64,000 nt of DNA, taken from positions 2,604,001 to 2,668,000 of the forward strand of contig NZ_CP118610.1 of assembly GCF_028993555.1 (NCBI RefSeq), given 5' to 3'. Source of the DNA: Ensifer adhaerens. Its GTDB lineage: Bacteria > Pseudomonadota > Alphaproteobacteria > Rhizobiales > Rhizobiaceae. The notes under the pieces were generated by a model that searched no databases, was not told where the DNA came from, and saw only the letters and a program-made list of their open reading frames with translations. A program made the translations under genes and the position numbers. Shown one piece after another: positions 8,305-20,160 of the stretch (its first letter is position 1; each line of letters begins with the position of its first letter).

Positions 8305-9022
8305 TTAGTTCGTCGCTTTCCTTGTCGCAACCGGCGTGAGCCCGGTGCAAATGCCGCTCGAAGGTTCGGGCGCGCCGCGCACCCGCCACCGAATCATTTC
8401 CCCTGACGTAACGGGATGATGTTTAATTCCTGTTTAACCACGAGTACGATCGTGGCAAAGCGGGCAAGCTTCGACAGTCCTGCCACTGAAACGCCTCTGG
8501 CATGATTCCCTAACCGCCGTGTCATTTCGCCATTTCTTATTCGGAAATGGTGATTCCCAGAATTTTCGATCCCGTCAAGCATTTCCGCTGAAAAACCGGC
8601 TGATTCGGCAAAAATCACCGTTCCTATCGCTTTTTGGGGTTTATCAGCTTCCGCTGAAGATGTAGGCGCTGCCCGCCAAAAGACAAGGGTGCCCCCGATT
8701 TAATCGGCAAGGTCCCGTTGTGCCATATCCGCACCGCAACCAGAACTTCATCTTTCCCCTGCTCCTAAACCGAACGGCCGTCATATTTGACGATCCCGAC
8801 CGCCTCCGGATCGCCCCCCGGCAGGCGACCACCCTCGTGATCTCCGGCCAAGATAGAGCGGCGATGCGTTCAGGCAAGCAAGGCGACACCACGGTGACGG
8901 GCACGCAAAACAATTCTCCGAACGGCCCATTTCCACCGAATGTTTGCAAGTTTATTCCGGTCTTTCGCTTGCGTCCGACCCGATCGCGGACGACCTTCGC
9001 CGCCAATCTCATGGAGGCTCGA
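8305..9022. other. Long intergenic region between rpoD and the GyrI-like gene
   Basis: About 700 bases without a convincing gene. It must contain the rpoD promoter(s) and the promoter of the plus-strand gene at 9023. The part around 8400-8640 is visibly richer in A+T than its surroundings. A 74-codon minus-strand frame here has no recognisable content. No repeat or RNA gene recognised. Confidence 0.45.
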
Positions 9023-9481
9023 ATGCTCATCAAGGAAACCGACGCCATGCGCGTGCTAGCGATCGCACGGCGCCTCACCATTCCCGACATCAAAAGAGAA
9101 AGCGCCGCACTGGCGCCTGTCATCGAGGCGGAAATGGAACGCTCTGGCCTCGCACCCGCCGGCCCGTGGATCTTCATCGCGCAGAACCTGCCGAAAAACG
9201 CCAAGACCCTGTTCGACTGGCGCATCTGCCGCCCGGTCACAGGCGAAAACGCCTATCGCGGTGACCTTGAGCTGATCGATCTGGAGCCGATCATGGTCGC
9301 CTCCACGCTGCATCAGGGGCCGATGCGCAGCCTTTTCACCCAGGGCTACGCGCCGCTCGTCGAGGAAATCGAGATGAGCAGACACAACTTCTCCGGCGAG
9401 AGCCGCGAGATCTATCATCGCTGGGCGGGCCAAGGCGCCCGCTACCACGAGATTGAGATCCAGTTCGGCCTCGCCAACTGA
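9023..9481 (+). CDS. GyrI-like / AraC-effector-type small-molecule-binding domain protein
   Basis: The 152-residue protein opens 'MLIKETDAMRVLAIARRLTIPDI' and continues with 'GPWIFIAQNLP' and 'LIDLEPIMVASTLHQGPMRSLFTQGYAPLVEEIE', an arrangement like the GyrI-like ligand-binding fold, with the characteristic 'H.G....L...Y..L' helix. No DNA-binding domain is attached. Such stand-alone domains can bind drugs or other small molecules. The ATG at 9023 follows GGAGG by four bases; the frame continues upstream to 8720, but that part has no similarity pattern. Family assignment is by pattern only. Confidence 0.65.
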   Translation: MLIKETDAMRVLAIARRLTIPDIKRESAALAPVIEAEMERSGLAPAGPWIFIAQNLPKNAKTLFDWRICRPVTGENAYRGDLELIDLEPIMVASTLHQGPMRSLFTQGYAPLVEEIEMSRHNFSGESREIYHRWAGQGARYHEIEIQFGLAN

Positions 9482-9518
9482 GCCCGCCACGCATCACGCG
9501 TGCGGGCTCCCCTTTGGC

Positions 9519-10553
9519 CTACCAGTCCATCACCACCTTGCCGGAGTTGCCGGAGCGCATCGCCTCGAAGCCGTCACGGAACTCGTCGATGGTGATGCGG
9601 TGGGTGATGACCGGGGCAAGGTCGAGGCCGCCTTGCACGAAGGCGATCATCTTGTACCAGGTCTCGAACATCTCGCGGCCGTAGATGCCCTTGAGGTTGA
9701 GCATCTTGAAGATCACCTTGTTCCAGTCGATCTCGAAGCCGGCCGGCGCAATCCCGAGGATGGCGATCTTGCCGCCATTGTTCATCTTGTCGATCATGTC
9801 GCGGAAGGCCGGTGCGGCACCGGACATTTCCAGCCCGACGTCGAAGCCCTCGGTCATGCCGATCGCCTTCATCACGTCGGCCAGGTTTTCCTTCGAGGCG
9901 TCGACCACATGGTCGATGCCGACGCTCTTGGCGAGTGCCAGCCGCGTCGGGTTGATGTCGGTGATCACCACCTTGCGCGCGCCGGAACGCTTGGCGACCA
10001 GTGCCCCCATTATGCCGATCGGGCCGGCGCCGGTGACAAGCACGTCCTCGCCGACGAGATCGAAGGAAAGGGCGGTGTGCACGGCATTGCCGAACGGATC
10101 GAAGATCGCCGCGACCTCATCCGGAACGTCCTCCGGGATCGGCACGACGTTGTACTCCGGCAGGCAGACGAACTCGCCAAACGAGCCCGGGCGGTTGACG
10201 CCGACGCCGAGCGTGTTGCGACACAGATGCCCGCGGCCGGCACGGCAGTTGCGGCACTTGCCGCAGACGATATGGCCCTCGCCCGAGACCCGCTCGCCGA
10301 CATGGTACTTGGTGACGGCCGAGCCGACCTCGGCGATCTCGCCCATGAACTCGTGGCCGACGACCATCGGCACCGGAATGGTCTTCTGCGCCCACTGGTC
10401 CCAGTTCCAGATGTGCACGTCGGTGCCGCAGATCGCCGATTTCTTCACCTTGATCAGCACGTCGTTCGGGCCGATCTCCGGCACCGGCACCCGCTCCATC
10501 CACAAGCCCACTTCGGCCTTCGACTTGACCAGCGCCTTCATCATGTTCGTCAT
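9519..10553 (-). CDS. tdh: L-threonine 3-dehydrogenase
   Basis: The 344-residue zinc-dependent medium-chain dehydrogenase converts L-threonine to 2-amino-3-ketobutyrate with NAD+. Visible hallmarks are the catalytic zinc ligands in 'ICGTDVHIW' and 'VGHEFMGEI', the structural zinc cluster '[15 protein letters not shown]' (about residues 99-113), and the Rossmann turn 'GAGPIG'. The ATG at 10553 follows GAGGGAGGGACTG, a strong ribosome site. It lies 11 bases after kbl, so the two form an operon for threonine breakdown to glycine. Confidence 0.97.
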   Translation of the reverse strand: MTNMMKALVKSKAEVGLWMERVPVPEIGPNDVLIKVKKSAICGTDVHIWNWDQWAQKTIPVPMVVGHEFMGEIAEVGSAVTKYHVGERVSGEGHIVCGKCRNCRAGRGHLCRNTLGVGVNRPGSFGEFVCLPEYNVVPIPEDVPDEVAAIFDPFGNAVHTALSFDLVGEDVLVTGAGPIGIMGALVAKRSGARKVVITDINPTRLALAKSVGIDHVVDASKENLADVMKAIGMTEGFDVGLEMSGAAPAFRDMIDKMNNGGKIAILGIAPAGFEIDWNKVIFKMLNLKGIYGREMFETWYKMIAFVQGGLDLAPVITHRITIDEFRDGFEAMRSGNSGKVVMDW

Positions 10554-10564
10554 CAGTCCCTCCC

Positions 10565-11752
10565 TCAGATCACGCCGAGGTCGCGACCGACCTCTTCGAA
10601 GGCGGCGATCGCCCGGCGCACGTCGTTTTCGCTGTGGGCCGCCGACATCTGCGTGCGGATGCGCGCCTGACCCTTCGGCACCACCGGGAACGAGAAGCCG
10701 ATGACATAGACGCCCTTCTTCAGCATGCGCGCCGCCATCTCCTGCGCGAGTGCGGCATCGCCGAGCATGACCGGAATGATCGGATGGCCTTCGCCGGCAA
10801 GCGTGAAGCCGAGCTTCGACATCTCGCTGCGGAACAGGCTCGCATTGGCATAGAGCCGCTGCCGCAGCGCGTCGCCATTGTCGATCAGGTCGAAGACTTT
10901 CAGCGAGGCGGCGGCAATGACCGGCGCCAGCGTGTTGGAGAACAGATACGGACGCGAGCGTTGGCGCAGCCACTCGACCACCTCGGCCTTGGCCGAGGTG
11001 TAGCCGCCCGAGGCGCCGCCGAGCGCCTTGCCGAGCGTGCCGGTGATGATGTCGATCCGGCCCTCGACGCCGCAATGTTCGGCCGAGCCGCGGCCATGTC
11101 TGCCGACGAAGCCGACCGCGTGGCTGTCGTCGACCATGACCATGGCGCCATACTTGTCGGCGAGATCGCAGACACCACCGAGATTGGCGATGATGCCGTC
11201 CATCGAGAACACGCCGTCGGTGGCGATCAGCTTGAAGCGGCTGCCTTCGGCCTTCTTCAGCTCCTCCTCCAGCGCCGCCATGTCGTTGTTGGCGTAGCGG
11301 AAGCGCTTGGCCTTGGAGAGCCGCACGCCGTCGATGATCGAGGCGTGGTTGAGCGCGTCGGAGATGATCGCATCCTCTTCGCCAAGCAGCGTCTCGAACA
11401 GGCCGCCATTGGCGTCGAAACAGGAGGAATAGAGGATGGTGTCTTCCAGACCGAGGAACGACGAGATGCGCGCCTCGAGTTGCTTGTGCTCCTCCTGCGT
11501 GCCGCAGATGAACCGCACCGAGGCCATGCCGTAGCCATAACGGTCGAGCGCCTGCTTGCCGGCCTCGGCCAGTTCCGCGTTGTCGGCAAGGCCGAGATAG
11601 TTGTTGGCGCAGAAGTTGAGCACGCGCTCGCCCGAGGCGACCGCGATCTCACCCGCCTGTTTCGAGGTGATCACACGCTCCGACTTGTACAAACCGGCCG
11701 TCTTCAGGCCTTCGAGTTCGGAACGAAGATGGGACAGAAAGGCTGAAGTCAT
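10565..11752 (-). CDS. kbl: Glycine C-acetyltransferase (2-amino-3-ketobutyrate CoA ligase)
   Basis: The 395-residue PLP enzyme cleaves 2-amino-3-ketobutyrate with CoA to glycine and acetyl-CoA, the step after Tdh. It carries the alpha-oxoamine synthase signatures '[12 protein letters not shown]', '[15 protein letters not shown]' and the PLP lysine motif '[13 protein letters not shown]'. The ATG at 11752 gives '[13 protein letters not shown]', matching the family start; the longer frame to 11797 adds nothing conserved. It is the first gene of the kbl-tdh operon. Confidence 0.97.
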   Translation of the reverse strand: MTSAFLSHLRSELEGLKTAGLYKSERVITSKQAGEIAVASGERVLNFCANNYLGLADNAELAEAGKQALDRYGYGMASVRFICGTQEEHKQLEARISSFLGLEDTILYSSCFDANGGLFETLLGEEDAIISDALNHASIIDGVRLSKAKRFRYANNDMAALEEELKKAEGSRFKLIATDGVFSMDGIIANLGGVCDLADKYGAMVMVDDSHAVGFVGRHGRGSAEHCGVEGRIDIITGTLGKALGGASGGYTSAKAEVVEWLRQRSRPYLFSNTLAPVIAAASLKVFDLIDNGDALRQRLYANASLFRSEMSKLGFTLAGEGHPIIPVMLGDAALAQEMAARMLKKGVYVIGFSFPVVPKGQARIRTQMSAAHSENDVRRAIAAFEEVGRDLGVI

Positions 11753-11955
11753 GGCACTCTCGCTCAAAGATAACATCGCGTGCCTGACGAGTATCATGAC
11801 GGCTTTTGACTTGCAGCAAAATCCAGCGCGCCGGGGAGGCTGGCGCGAAAACGACAGGGCATTTCACGGCGCGATGGCAGCCGGTCATATTGTGTCGCCC
11901 AGGACGGCCGCTCAGAAAGATTCAATCGCCACCTCGATGCCCGTCCTGTCCGCCC

Positions 11956-13833
<1,878 letters not shown>

Positions 13834-13979
13834 CACGTCTCCTTCACGGGAATCACTGCTTGCAATCATCGCAAGATGCGGCCGCAATGCCATAGGCGTC
13901 AGGGCAAATGAAGAGAAAGTCGCAATTATCCCGCGCCATCAGCAGGCTTTTCAAGGTCGGGGATTGAGCCTTTTGCCAG

Positions 13980-14008
13980 CTTGACCTTGACAACGCACCA
14001 GTACTTTA
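13980..14008 (+). promoter_or_regulatory. Candidate sigma-70 promoter for the putative glycosyltransferase
   Basis: CTTGAC (13980-13985) is followed after 16 bases by TACTTT (14002-14007), close to the rhizobial CTTGAC-N17-CTATAT pattern. It lies about 28 bases before the ATG at 14036, so the leader would be short. Prediction by eye only. Confidence 0.35.
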
Positions 14009-14035
14009 GTGGCTCGCAAAAATCGGGAAGTCATT

Positions 14036-14875
14036 ATGGCGAACATTCTAGCGGCGAGCGGCGGCGTCAAGCAGATCATCTGCATCAACTGGGGTACGAA
14101 GTACGGCGCTCCGTTCATCAACCGGCTTTATGCCATGGTCGCGCGCAATATCACCCCACCCTTCACCTTCACCTGTTTTACCGACAGTTTCGAAGGGCTG
14201 CGTCCGGAAATTCTCTGCGAGGACCTGCCGCCGCTCAACCTCGACGAGATGCCGACGAACACACCCGGCATCTGGCAGAAGTCGCGACTTTGGGGGCCGA
14301 AGCTTGGCAATCTCAAGGGGCCGGTTCTGTTTCTCGATCTCGACCTCGTCATCGTCGGATCGCTCGATTCCTTCTTCGAGGTTGGCGAGCCAGACGACGT
14401 GATCCTTGCCAAGAACCAGACGACGCCATTCGAGCGGCTGGGGCAAACGTCGCTGTTTCGTTTCCAGGTGGGCAAGCTCGTGCCGCTGCAGCAGAAGTTT
14501 ACCGCCAACCCGCAAGGCATTGCAGACGAGTACCGATTCGAGCAACGCTTCGTCACGCGCAATGCGCCGGGCGGGGTGAAGCTGTTTCCGCGCCGATGGG
14601 TCCTGCACTTCCGGCAGGATTGCCACTGGACCTTCCCGCTGAACTACTTCTTCGCGCCGCGCCTGCCGGCCAATGCGCGTGTCGTGCTCTTCCCCCGCAG
14701 CCTGCTGCCACAGCACGCGATCGACGGGCAATACGGCTATCGCGGCCGCGTCGACACGCCGCTTGGGCATATTCGCCGTCTGTTCAACGGCGACCGCCGT
14801 GAGAAGAATCCGCTCCGCTACCTGCGCCACTATATCCGCCCTGCTCCGTGGGTGGCCGACCATTGGCGCGAATAG
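14036..14875 (+). CDS. Putative glycosyltransferase-like protein
   Basis: The 279-residue product has 'CINWGTKYGAPFINRLYAMV' near the N-terminus, 'FTCFTDSFEGL', and 'GPVLFLDLDLVIVGSLDSFF' (about residues 95-115), where DLDLV is like the DxD metal/nucleotide-sugar motif of GT-A enzymes in the GT8/GT32 range. The C-terminus is Arg-rich. No signal peptide or membrane segment, so it is probably cytoplasmic. Donor and acceptor are unknown. The ATG at 14036 follows GGGAAG; the frame opens at 14009. It is a single gene between recQ (divergent) and dnaG (convergent). Confidence 0.65.
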   Translation: MANILAASGGVKQIICINWGTKYGAPFINRLYAMVARNITPPFTFTCFTDSFEGLRPEILCEDLPPLNLDEMPTNTPGIWQKSRLWGPKLGNLKGPVLFLDLDLVIVGSLDSFFEVGEPDDVILAKNQTTPFERLGQTSLFRFQVGKLVPLQQKFTANPQGIADEYRFEQRFVTRNAPGGVKLFPRRWVLHFRQDCHWTFPLNYFFAPRLPANARVVLFPRSLLPQHAIDGQYGYRGRVDTPLGHIRRLFNGDRREKNPLRYLRHYIRPAPWVADHWRE

Positions 14876-14930
14876 TCGGCGTCCTGTTAAGACCGGGCAG
14901 GACTTCAGCGTGGCAGCGTAAGTTTTCAGG

Positions 14931-16943
14931 CTAACGCGCTGCCGGCCCCTTCACGCGACCGGACAACACCCCGAAACCCTCGATGATCGCTTCCTGGTTC
15001 TCAAGCCGCGTGACTTCGAGCTGCACTTCCTGAAGCGTGCGCAGCAATTGCGGCACCACCTCGAGATCGCCCTCCTCCGTCGCATGCGCAAGCTCACGCT
15101 CGAGTTCGCGCCTCTGCCAGTGCAGTGCCTTGGACCGCTGGTGCAAGGCCAGCGCCTGCAGATAGCCTTCGCGGGCATCCTCGGGGGCTGCGGCCGTCGT
15201 CGCGGTCCAGAGCCGCGCATAGCGGATCTGCTGGTCGATCGCGCCGATGAGCGCGCCGAAGCCTTCCCCGCCCAGTTGTTCGACCAGCCCTTCACGCGTC
15301 AGGCGCGGCCCATGCGCGGCAGCAGCATTCAGCACCGCCGCCCAGCAGCGCTGCAGGTCACGGTGATCGAACTCGATCGTCGAGATCTCGTCGTACTCGT
15401 CGAACAGCAACTGCGGATGATTGACGATGGTGAGCGCCAGCACGCTTTCGCGCAGGAGCGGCGCGATCTGCTGCCCGCTGACAAGCGAGGATCGCGCCAG
15501 CCGATCGGAGATCGCCGTCGGTCCAGCTGCATTCGGCCCTTTTGGCCCGCCGGCACCGCGCGGCCCATTGCCTGGCCGGCCGCCACGCTCGAACGGGCGC
15601 CGCTCTCCCCGCCCCGCCCCTGACGATTGCAAGAACGCGTTCAGTCGGTCGCGCATGTCCTGGCCGTAGTGGCGGCGCACGCTTTCGTCGGCGATGACGG
15701 CGGTGACCTGCTTCAACCGCGCTTCGAGCTCGGCACGTTTTTCCGGTGTGTCGAACGATCCACCCTGTATCTCGCGCTGCCAGACCATGTCAGCAAGGGA
15801 CCGCGCATTGGCGAGCACCTTGTCGAAGGGCGCGCGGCCCTCGTGGCGCACCAGATCGTCCGGGTCCTTGCCGTCGGGCAGCATGGCGAAGCGCACCGAG
15901 CGGCCAGGCTTCAGATGCGGCAGCGCGAGATCGACGCCGCGGTTGGCGGCACGAATTCCGGCACCATCGCCGTCAAAGCAGAGCACCGGCTGCGACGTCA
16001 TCTTCCAGAGCAGGTCGAGCTGGTTTTCGGTGAGCGCCGTGCCGAGCGGCGCAACTGCGTTTTCGACGCCCGCCTGGTGCAGCGCGATCACGTCCATGTA
16101 GCCTTCGACGGCAATGATCGTTCCGGCGGCATCGTCCGGCCCGGCATCACCCAGACGGGCTGCCCCTTGCGAAGCCCGGCGCGCGCGGGCGAAATTGTAG
16201 AGCACGTTGCCCTTGTGGAAGAGCTCGGTCTCGTTGGAGTTCAGATACTTCGCCGGCGCATCCGGCGACATGGCCCGACCGCCGAAGGCAATGACCTTCT
16301 CGCGTGACGACAGGATCGGGAACATGATGCGGTCGCGGAAACGGTCGTAGGAAACCGGCACATCGGGCCCATGCACGACGAGGCCGCAGGCTTCGATCTG
16401 CTCCTTGCCGATGCCCTTGCCGGCTAGAAATTCCTTGAGCGCATTGCGGCTGTCCGGCGCAAAGCCCAAGCGGAAGGTCTCGATCGTGCGACCCGTCAGG
16501 CCGCGCTCGCGCAGATAGGCGCGCGCCTTGGCGCCGCCCGCGGTCTGGAGCTGATCCTCAAAAAAAGCCGTCGCCAGTTCCATGACGTCGAGAAGGCTGG
16601 TGCGTTCCTTTTCCCGTCGTTCGGCCTGCGGGTCGGGCTGCGGCATCGCAACACCCGCCATGTCGGCGATCTGCTGCACTGCTTCCGGGAAGCTCAGGCC
16701 TTCGAGATCGGTCAGGAAGCGAAAATGGTCACCGGAAACGCCACAGCCGAAACAATGATAGCGACCCTTGCGGTCCTCGCAGTGGAAGCTCGGCGACTTC
16801 TCCCCATGGAAGGGGCAGCAGGCCCAATAGTCACCGCGCGAGACATTGGTCTTGCGCCGATCCCAGGTGACGCGCTTGGCGATCACGTCCGAAATCGGCA
16901 CGCGATCGCGTATCTCGTCAAGAAAGGATGGTGAAAAGCGCAT
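14931..16943 (-). CDS. dnaG: DNA primase
   Basis: The 670-residue protein starts 'MRFSPSFLDEIRDRVPISDVI'. The N-terminal CHC2 zinc-binding domain is visible as 'CCPFHGEKSPSF' followed by 'YHCFGCG' (about residues 39-63). The Toprim core contains 'VEGYMDVIALHQAG' and 'CFDGDGAG', and a C-terminal DnaB-interaction region follows. A Gly/Pro/Arg-rich linker ('RGERRPFERGGRPG') separates the core from the C-terminal domain. It makes RNA primers at the replication fork. The frame stays open to 17018, but family start and ribosome site (AGAGG) support 16943. Confidence 0.97.
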   Translation of the reverse strand: MRFSPSFLDEIRDRVPISDVIAKRVTWDRRKTNVSRGDYWACCPFHGEKSPSFHCEDRKGRYHCFGCGVSGDHFRFLTDLEGLSFPEAVQQIADMAGVAMPQPDPQAERREKERTSLLDVMELATAFFEDQLQTAGGAKARAYLRERGLTGRTIETFRLGFAPDSRNALKEFLAGKGIGKEQIEACGLVVHGPDVPVSYDRFRDRIMFPILSSREKVIAFGGRAMSPDAPAKYLNSNETELFHKGNVLYNFARARRASQGAARLGDAGPDDAAGTIIAVEGYMDVIALHQAGVENAVAPLGTALTENQLDLLWKMTSQPVLCFDGDGAGIRAANRGVDLALPHLKPGRSVRFAMLPDGKDPDDLVRHEGRAPFDKVLANARSLADMVWQREIQGGSFDTPEKRAELEARLKQVTAVIADESVRRHYGQDMRDRLNAFLQSSGAGRGERRPFERGGRPGNGPRGAGGPKGPNAAGPTAISDRLARSSLVSGQQIAPLLRESVLALTIVNHPQLLFDEYDEISTIEFDHRDLQRCWAAVLNAAAAHGPRLTREGLVEQLGGEGFGALIGAIDQQIRYARLWTATTAAAPEDAREGYLQALALHQRSKALHWQRRELERELAHATEEGDLEVVPQLLRTLQEVQLEVTRLENQEAIIEGFGVLSGRVKGPAAR

Positions 16944-17051
16944 GAAAACCTCTGGTCGATCCTCCATATAGGCGGCAAGGCCGCTGGACGCCACAACAGT
17001 GATCCGGCTTACCCGCAATTCACAGGACGGAAACGGGAATCACACCCATCA

Positions 17052-18062
17052 ATGCAACCAAAAGACGTGGCCATAGCCTTCCAGAGACCAAAAGTAGCGC
17101 TTGACTCGCCGATGGCGAACAGCGTCAATTCGGTGTGCCGAATTGGAACACCCATCATGGCCATCGCCGCCAAAGCGCTCGCGTCCAGTCCCGTCTTCTT
17201 CAGCGCCGTGCTGGATTACGCCCGCGGCATGGTCTCCATGTATGGGGACAACCCGCGCCTCGCTTCGATCTTTGCCTCGCAGCAACGCTGGCTGATGGCC
17301 CAATCAGGCCTTGCCCTCCATCACGACCGCGATCCTGAAGATCTGTCGAGCGGCCTCTATAGCGGTCGTTTCATCAACTATGTCGTCGCCAACGATATCG
17401 CTAGCCGCAACACCGCGGCCTCCTTCGTGCAGGAGATGATCGCCTATCGCTTCGCGCAGTATACGCCGTCACCACCCACCAAGCGCAATCGGCCGATCGA
17501 GCCGACGGAAGCCGCGCTCGACTATGTCTCGAAATGGATGCTGGCGCACCTTGCCATTCTCGACGTGCTTGATGGACAGTCGCGCGTGGCAACGCTGACG
17601 GAGGACGCAACTCAGTTTGGCCGACTGCAGGCGGCGGTCGCCCACGCTCTCGTTGGAAACGACAAGGTCCGCCGTCCGGGTCCGACCTTTAATCTTTTCA
17701 CCTGGGTTAATTCCGGCGGCGTGGTCATGGACGATCTGTTCTCGCGGATCAGAAGCTTCAACCCTGACGCCGACCGGCTGGCGATCGGTTCGGTTTCGCC
17801 CGGCGACCTCAGCGAGCGCTTCATGATCTCGAAGACGCACCTCAAGCGGATCTTCGACAAGGCGGCCCTGCTCGGCAGCATGGGTTGGGAGCGAACGCCC
17901 GGGCGCGGCAGCGTCTGGCTGTCCAAGGCCTTCATCCGGGAGTATTGGGATTATCAGGCGGAGAAGTTCGCGCTGATTGATCGCGCGTTCGAAAACGAAA
18001 TCCTTGCGAACGCCGAGGGAGCGCCGCCCGTTACCTATGGACGGGCGTGCGCAGCTACTTGA
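17052..18062 (+). CDS. Conserved-looking protein with C-terminal winged-helix-like segment, unknown function
   Basis: The longest frame gives 336 residues. I do not recognise a named family. Residues 250-310 ('GDLSERFMISKTHLKRIFDKAALLGSMGWE...GSVWLSKAFIREYWDY') have the helix-turn-helix-wing pattern seen in MarR-like regulators. The N-terminal two thirds are alpha-helical with no membrane segment. Possible starts are ATGs at 17052, 17112 and 17157, none with a clear ribosome site. The last ('MAIAAKALASSPVFFSAVLDY') begins where an ordered helix starts and may be the true one. It is divergent from dnaG and convergent with the yqeY-like gene. Confidence 0.75.
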   Translation: MQPKDVAIAFQRPKVALDSPMANSVNSVCRIGTPIMAIAAKALASSPVFFSAVLDYARGMVSMYGDNPRLASIFASQQRWLMAQSGLALHHDRDPEDLSSGLYSGRFINYVVANDIASRNTAASFVQEMIAYRFAQYTPSPPTKRNRPIEPTEAALDYVSKWMLAHLAILDVLDGQSRVATLTEDATQFGRLQAAVAHALVGNDKVRRPGPTFNLFTWVNSGGVVMDDLFSRIRSFNPDADRLAIGSVSPGDLSERFMISKTHLKRIFDKAALLGSMGWERTPGRGSVWLSKAFIREYWDYQAEKFALIDRAFENEILANAEGAPPVTYGRACAAT

Positions 18063-18069
18063 ACGAACT

Positions 18070-18519
18070 CTACTTGAGCAGTTCCTTCACGAGACCGGAC
18101 GCCTTGGCGAAGTCCATCTGGCCCGGATAACGCTCCTTGAGCACGTTCATGCACTTGCCCATGTCACGCAGGCCGTGGGCACCGGTTTCCTGGATCACCG
18201 AGGCGCAGAGTTCGCGCACCTTCGCTTCCGGAAGCTGCGCCGGAAGGAACTGGTTGATGATCACGATTTCCTGGCGCTCCTGCTCGGCAAGCTCCGGCCG
18301 GCCGCCTTCGTCGTAGATGCGGGCCGACTCCTCGCGCTGCTTGATCATCTTGGCGAGGATCTGCAGGATATCGTCGTCGCTGACCGGGTCCTTGCCCAGG
18401 CCGCGATTGGCGATGTCCCGGTCCTTGATCGCCGCCTGGATCAGCCGCACGGTCGAGGTACGCCGTGTGTCCTTGGCTTTCAGGGCTTCCTTGAGGGCGT
18501 CTGCGAACTGGTCGCGCAT
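18070..18519 (-). CDS. GatB/YqeY domain protein
   Basis: The 149-residue product matches the stand-alone GatB/YqeY family: 'RDQFADALKEALKAKDTRRTSTVRLIQAAIKDRDI', 'MIKQREESARIYDEGGRPELAEQE..EI..I..FLP' and the C-terminal 'MGKCMNVLKERYPGQMDFAKASGLVKELL'. The tail resembles the tRNA-binding domain of GatB; the cellular role is not established. Two ATGs lie close together (18525 and 18519); GGAG stands two bases from the first and eight from the second, so I favour 18519. It is divergent from carA. Confidence 0.92.
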   Translation of the reverse strand: MRDQFADALKEALKAKDTRRTSTVRLIQAAIKDRDIANRGLGKDPVSDDDILQILAKMIKQREESARIYDEGGRPELAEQERQEIVIINQFLPAQLPEAKVRELCASVIQETGAHGLRDMGKCMNVLKERYPGQMDFAKASGLVKELLK

Positions 18520-18684
18520 GTCCATACTCCATGTCGAAACCGGCCCGCGGTGCTCCGCCCGGAACCGGTTCGAAATCATCATTGTTGTCGTCGTCTTAAA
18601 CCAGTGTGACAGGCGCAATCAAACGGAATACGCAACCGCTTGAATTAAAAGGAATTTTATTTCCAGACAATTCACAGCGGCCGG

Positions 18685-18713
18685 TTGACCCGGAAGAGCG
18701 CTTTGGCTATTTT
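18685..18713 (+). promoter_or_regulatory. Candidate sigma-70 promoter of carA
   Basis: TTGACC (18685-18690), 17 bases, TATTTT (18708-18713). It would give a leader of about 125 bases before the carA ATG, containing a small GGGCTT/AAGCCC hairpin at 18803-18816. Prediction by eye. Confidence 0.5.
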
Positions 18714-18844
18714 CCCGCACCTGCACGACATCGGCATGAGAGCACTTTCCGCGGGGATTCCGCGCGTCCATGCCTGAGCACATGAAATGGCGATCGACGG
18801 CCGGGCTTTCAAGCCCCGCTTCACGCCGCAACGGGATAGGAACG

Positions 18845-20050
18845 ATGACCGCGACACCCGCATGGACCACTGAAAAACCAACCGCACTGCTCGTTCTGGC
18901 CGACGGCACCGTGATCGAAGGCAAGGGCATCGGCGCGACCGGCAAGGTGCAGGCGGAAGTCTGCTTCAACACGGCGCTGACGGGCTACCAGGAAATCCTC
19001 ACGGACCCCTCCTATCTCGGGCAGATCGTCACCTTCACCTTCCCGCACATCGGCAACATCGGCGCCAATGACGAAGACATCGAAGACCTGACGCCGGCAG
19101 CACGCCACGGCGCGGTCGGCGTCATCTTCAAGGCCGACATCACCGAGCCGTCGAACTACCGCGCTGCCAAGCACCTCGACGCCTGGCTGAAGGCACGCGG
19201 CATCATCGGCCTCTGCGGCATCGACACCCGCGCGCTCACCGCCTGGATCCGCGAAAACGGCATGCCGAACGCCGTCATCGCCCATGACCCCCAGGGCGTC
19301 TTCGACATCGACACGCTGAAGGCCGAAGCCAAGGCGTGGAGCGGACTTGAAGGCCTTGACCTCGCCAAGGTCGCAACCTCGGGCCAATCCTCGCGCTGGG
19401 GCGAGCAGCCCTGGGTCTGGAACGAAGGTTACTCGACGCTCGGCGAAACGGACGCCGCCTACCACGTCGTCGCGCTCGACTATGGCGTCAAGCGCAACAT
19501 CCTGCGTCTCTTTGCCGGCCTCAATGCCCGCGTCACCGTGATGCCGGCAACGACGAGTGCCGAAGAGGTACTCGCCCAGAAGCCGGACGGCATCTTCCTC
19601 TCCAACGGCCCAGGCGACCCGGCGGCAACCGGTAAATATGCCGTGCCGGTCATCCAGGACCTCCTGAAGAGCGATATCCCGGTGTTCGGCATCTGCCTCG
19701 GCCACCAGATGCTGGCGCTGGCGCTCGGCGGCAAGACCGAGAAGATGCACCAGGGCCACCACGGCGCCAACCATCCGGTGAAGGACCACACGACGGGCAA
19801 GGTCGAGATCGTCTCGATGAACCACGGCTTCGCGGTCGATTCGAAGTCGCTGCCGGAAGGCGTTGAAGAGACTCACATTTCGCTCTTCGACGGCACCAAT
19901 TGCGGCCTGCGGGTTGCCGGCAAGCCGGTCTTCTCCGTCCAGCACCACCCGGAAGCCTCGCCCGGCCCGCAGGACAGCCACTACCTCTTCCGCCGCTTCA
20001 TGAACCTCGTGCGCGAGAAGAAGGGCGAACCGGCATTGGCCGAGCGCTGA
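18845..20050 (+). CDS. carA: Carbamoyl-phosphate synthase small subunit
   Basis: The 401-residue protein is the glutaminase subunit that supplies ammonia for carbamoyl phosphate, used for arginine and pyrimidine synthesis. The N-terminal CPSase domain has 'CFNTALTGYQEILTDPSYLGQIVTFT'. The class I amidotransferase domain has 'LSNGPGDPAAT', the nucleophile in 'GICLGHQMLALALGG', and the His-Glu pair in 'QHHPEASPGP'. The ATG at 18845 after GGGATAGG is preferred to the in-frame start at 18770. The large subunit gene carB is not in this window. Confidence 0.97.
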   Translation: MTATPAWTTEKPTALLVLADGTVIEGKGIGATGKVQAEVCFNTALTGYQEILTDPSYLGQIVTFTFPHIGNIGANDEDIEDLTPAARHGAVGVIFKADITEPSNYRAAKHLDAWLKARGIIGLCGIDTRALTAWIRENGMPNAVIAHDPQGVFDIDTLKAEAKAWSGLEGLDLAKVATSGQSSRWGEQPWVWNEGYSTLGETDAAYHVVALDYGVKRNILRLFAGLNARVTVMPATTSAEEVLAQKPDGIFLSNGPGDPAATGKYAVPVIQDLLKSDIPVFGICLGHQMLALALGGKTEKMHQGHHGANHPVKDHTTGKVEIVSMNHGFAVDSKSLPEGVEETHISLFDGTNCGLRVAGKPVFSVQHHPEASPGPQDSHYLFRRFMNLVREKKGEPALAER

Positions 20051-20070
20051 GCGCAATAATCATTCAGACA

Positions 20071-20100
20071 AAAGGCCCGCCTCGCGCGGGCCTTTTTGTT
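20071..20100 (+). terminator. Intrinsic terminator of carA
   Basis: GGCCCGC (20074-20080) pairs with GCGGGCC (20086-20092) and is followed by TTTTTGTTT. It lies 20 bases after the carA stop. Confidence 0.9.
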
Positions 20101-20160
20101 TGGCTGCACGGCGTCGGTCGATATCGCCAAGGCGGGGATGCTGCCCCTCGCCTTTGCGTG

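Noticed and set aside
6184..8406. A 740-codon plus-strand frame opposite rpoD
   Set aside because: It is a mirror of the rpoD coding sequence in a GC-rich genome, with no domain or start signal.
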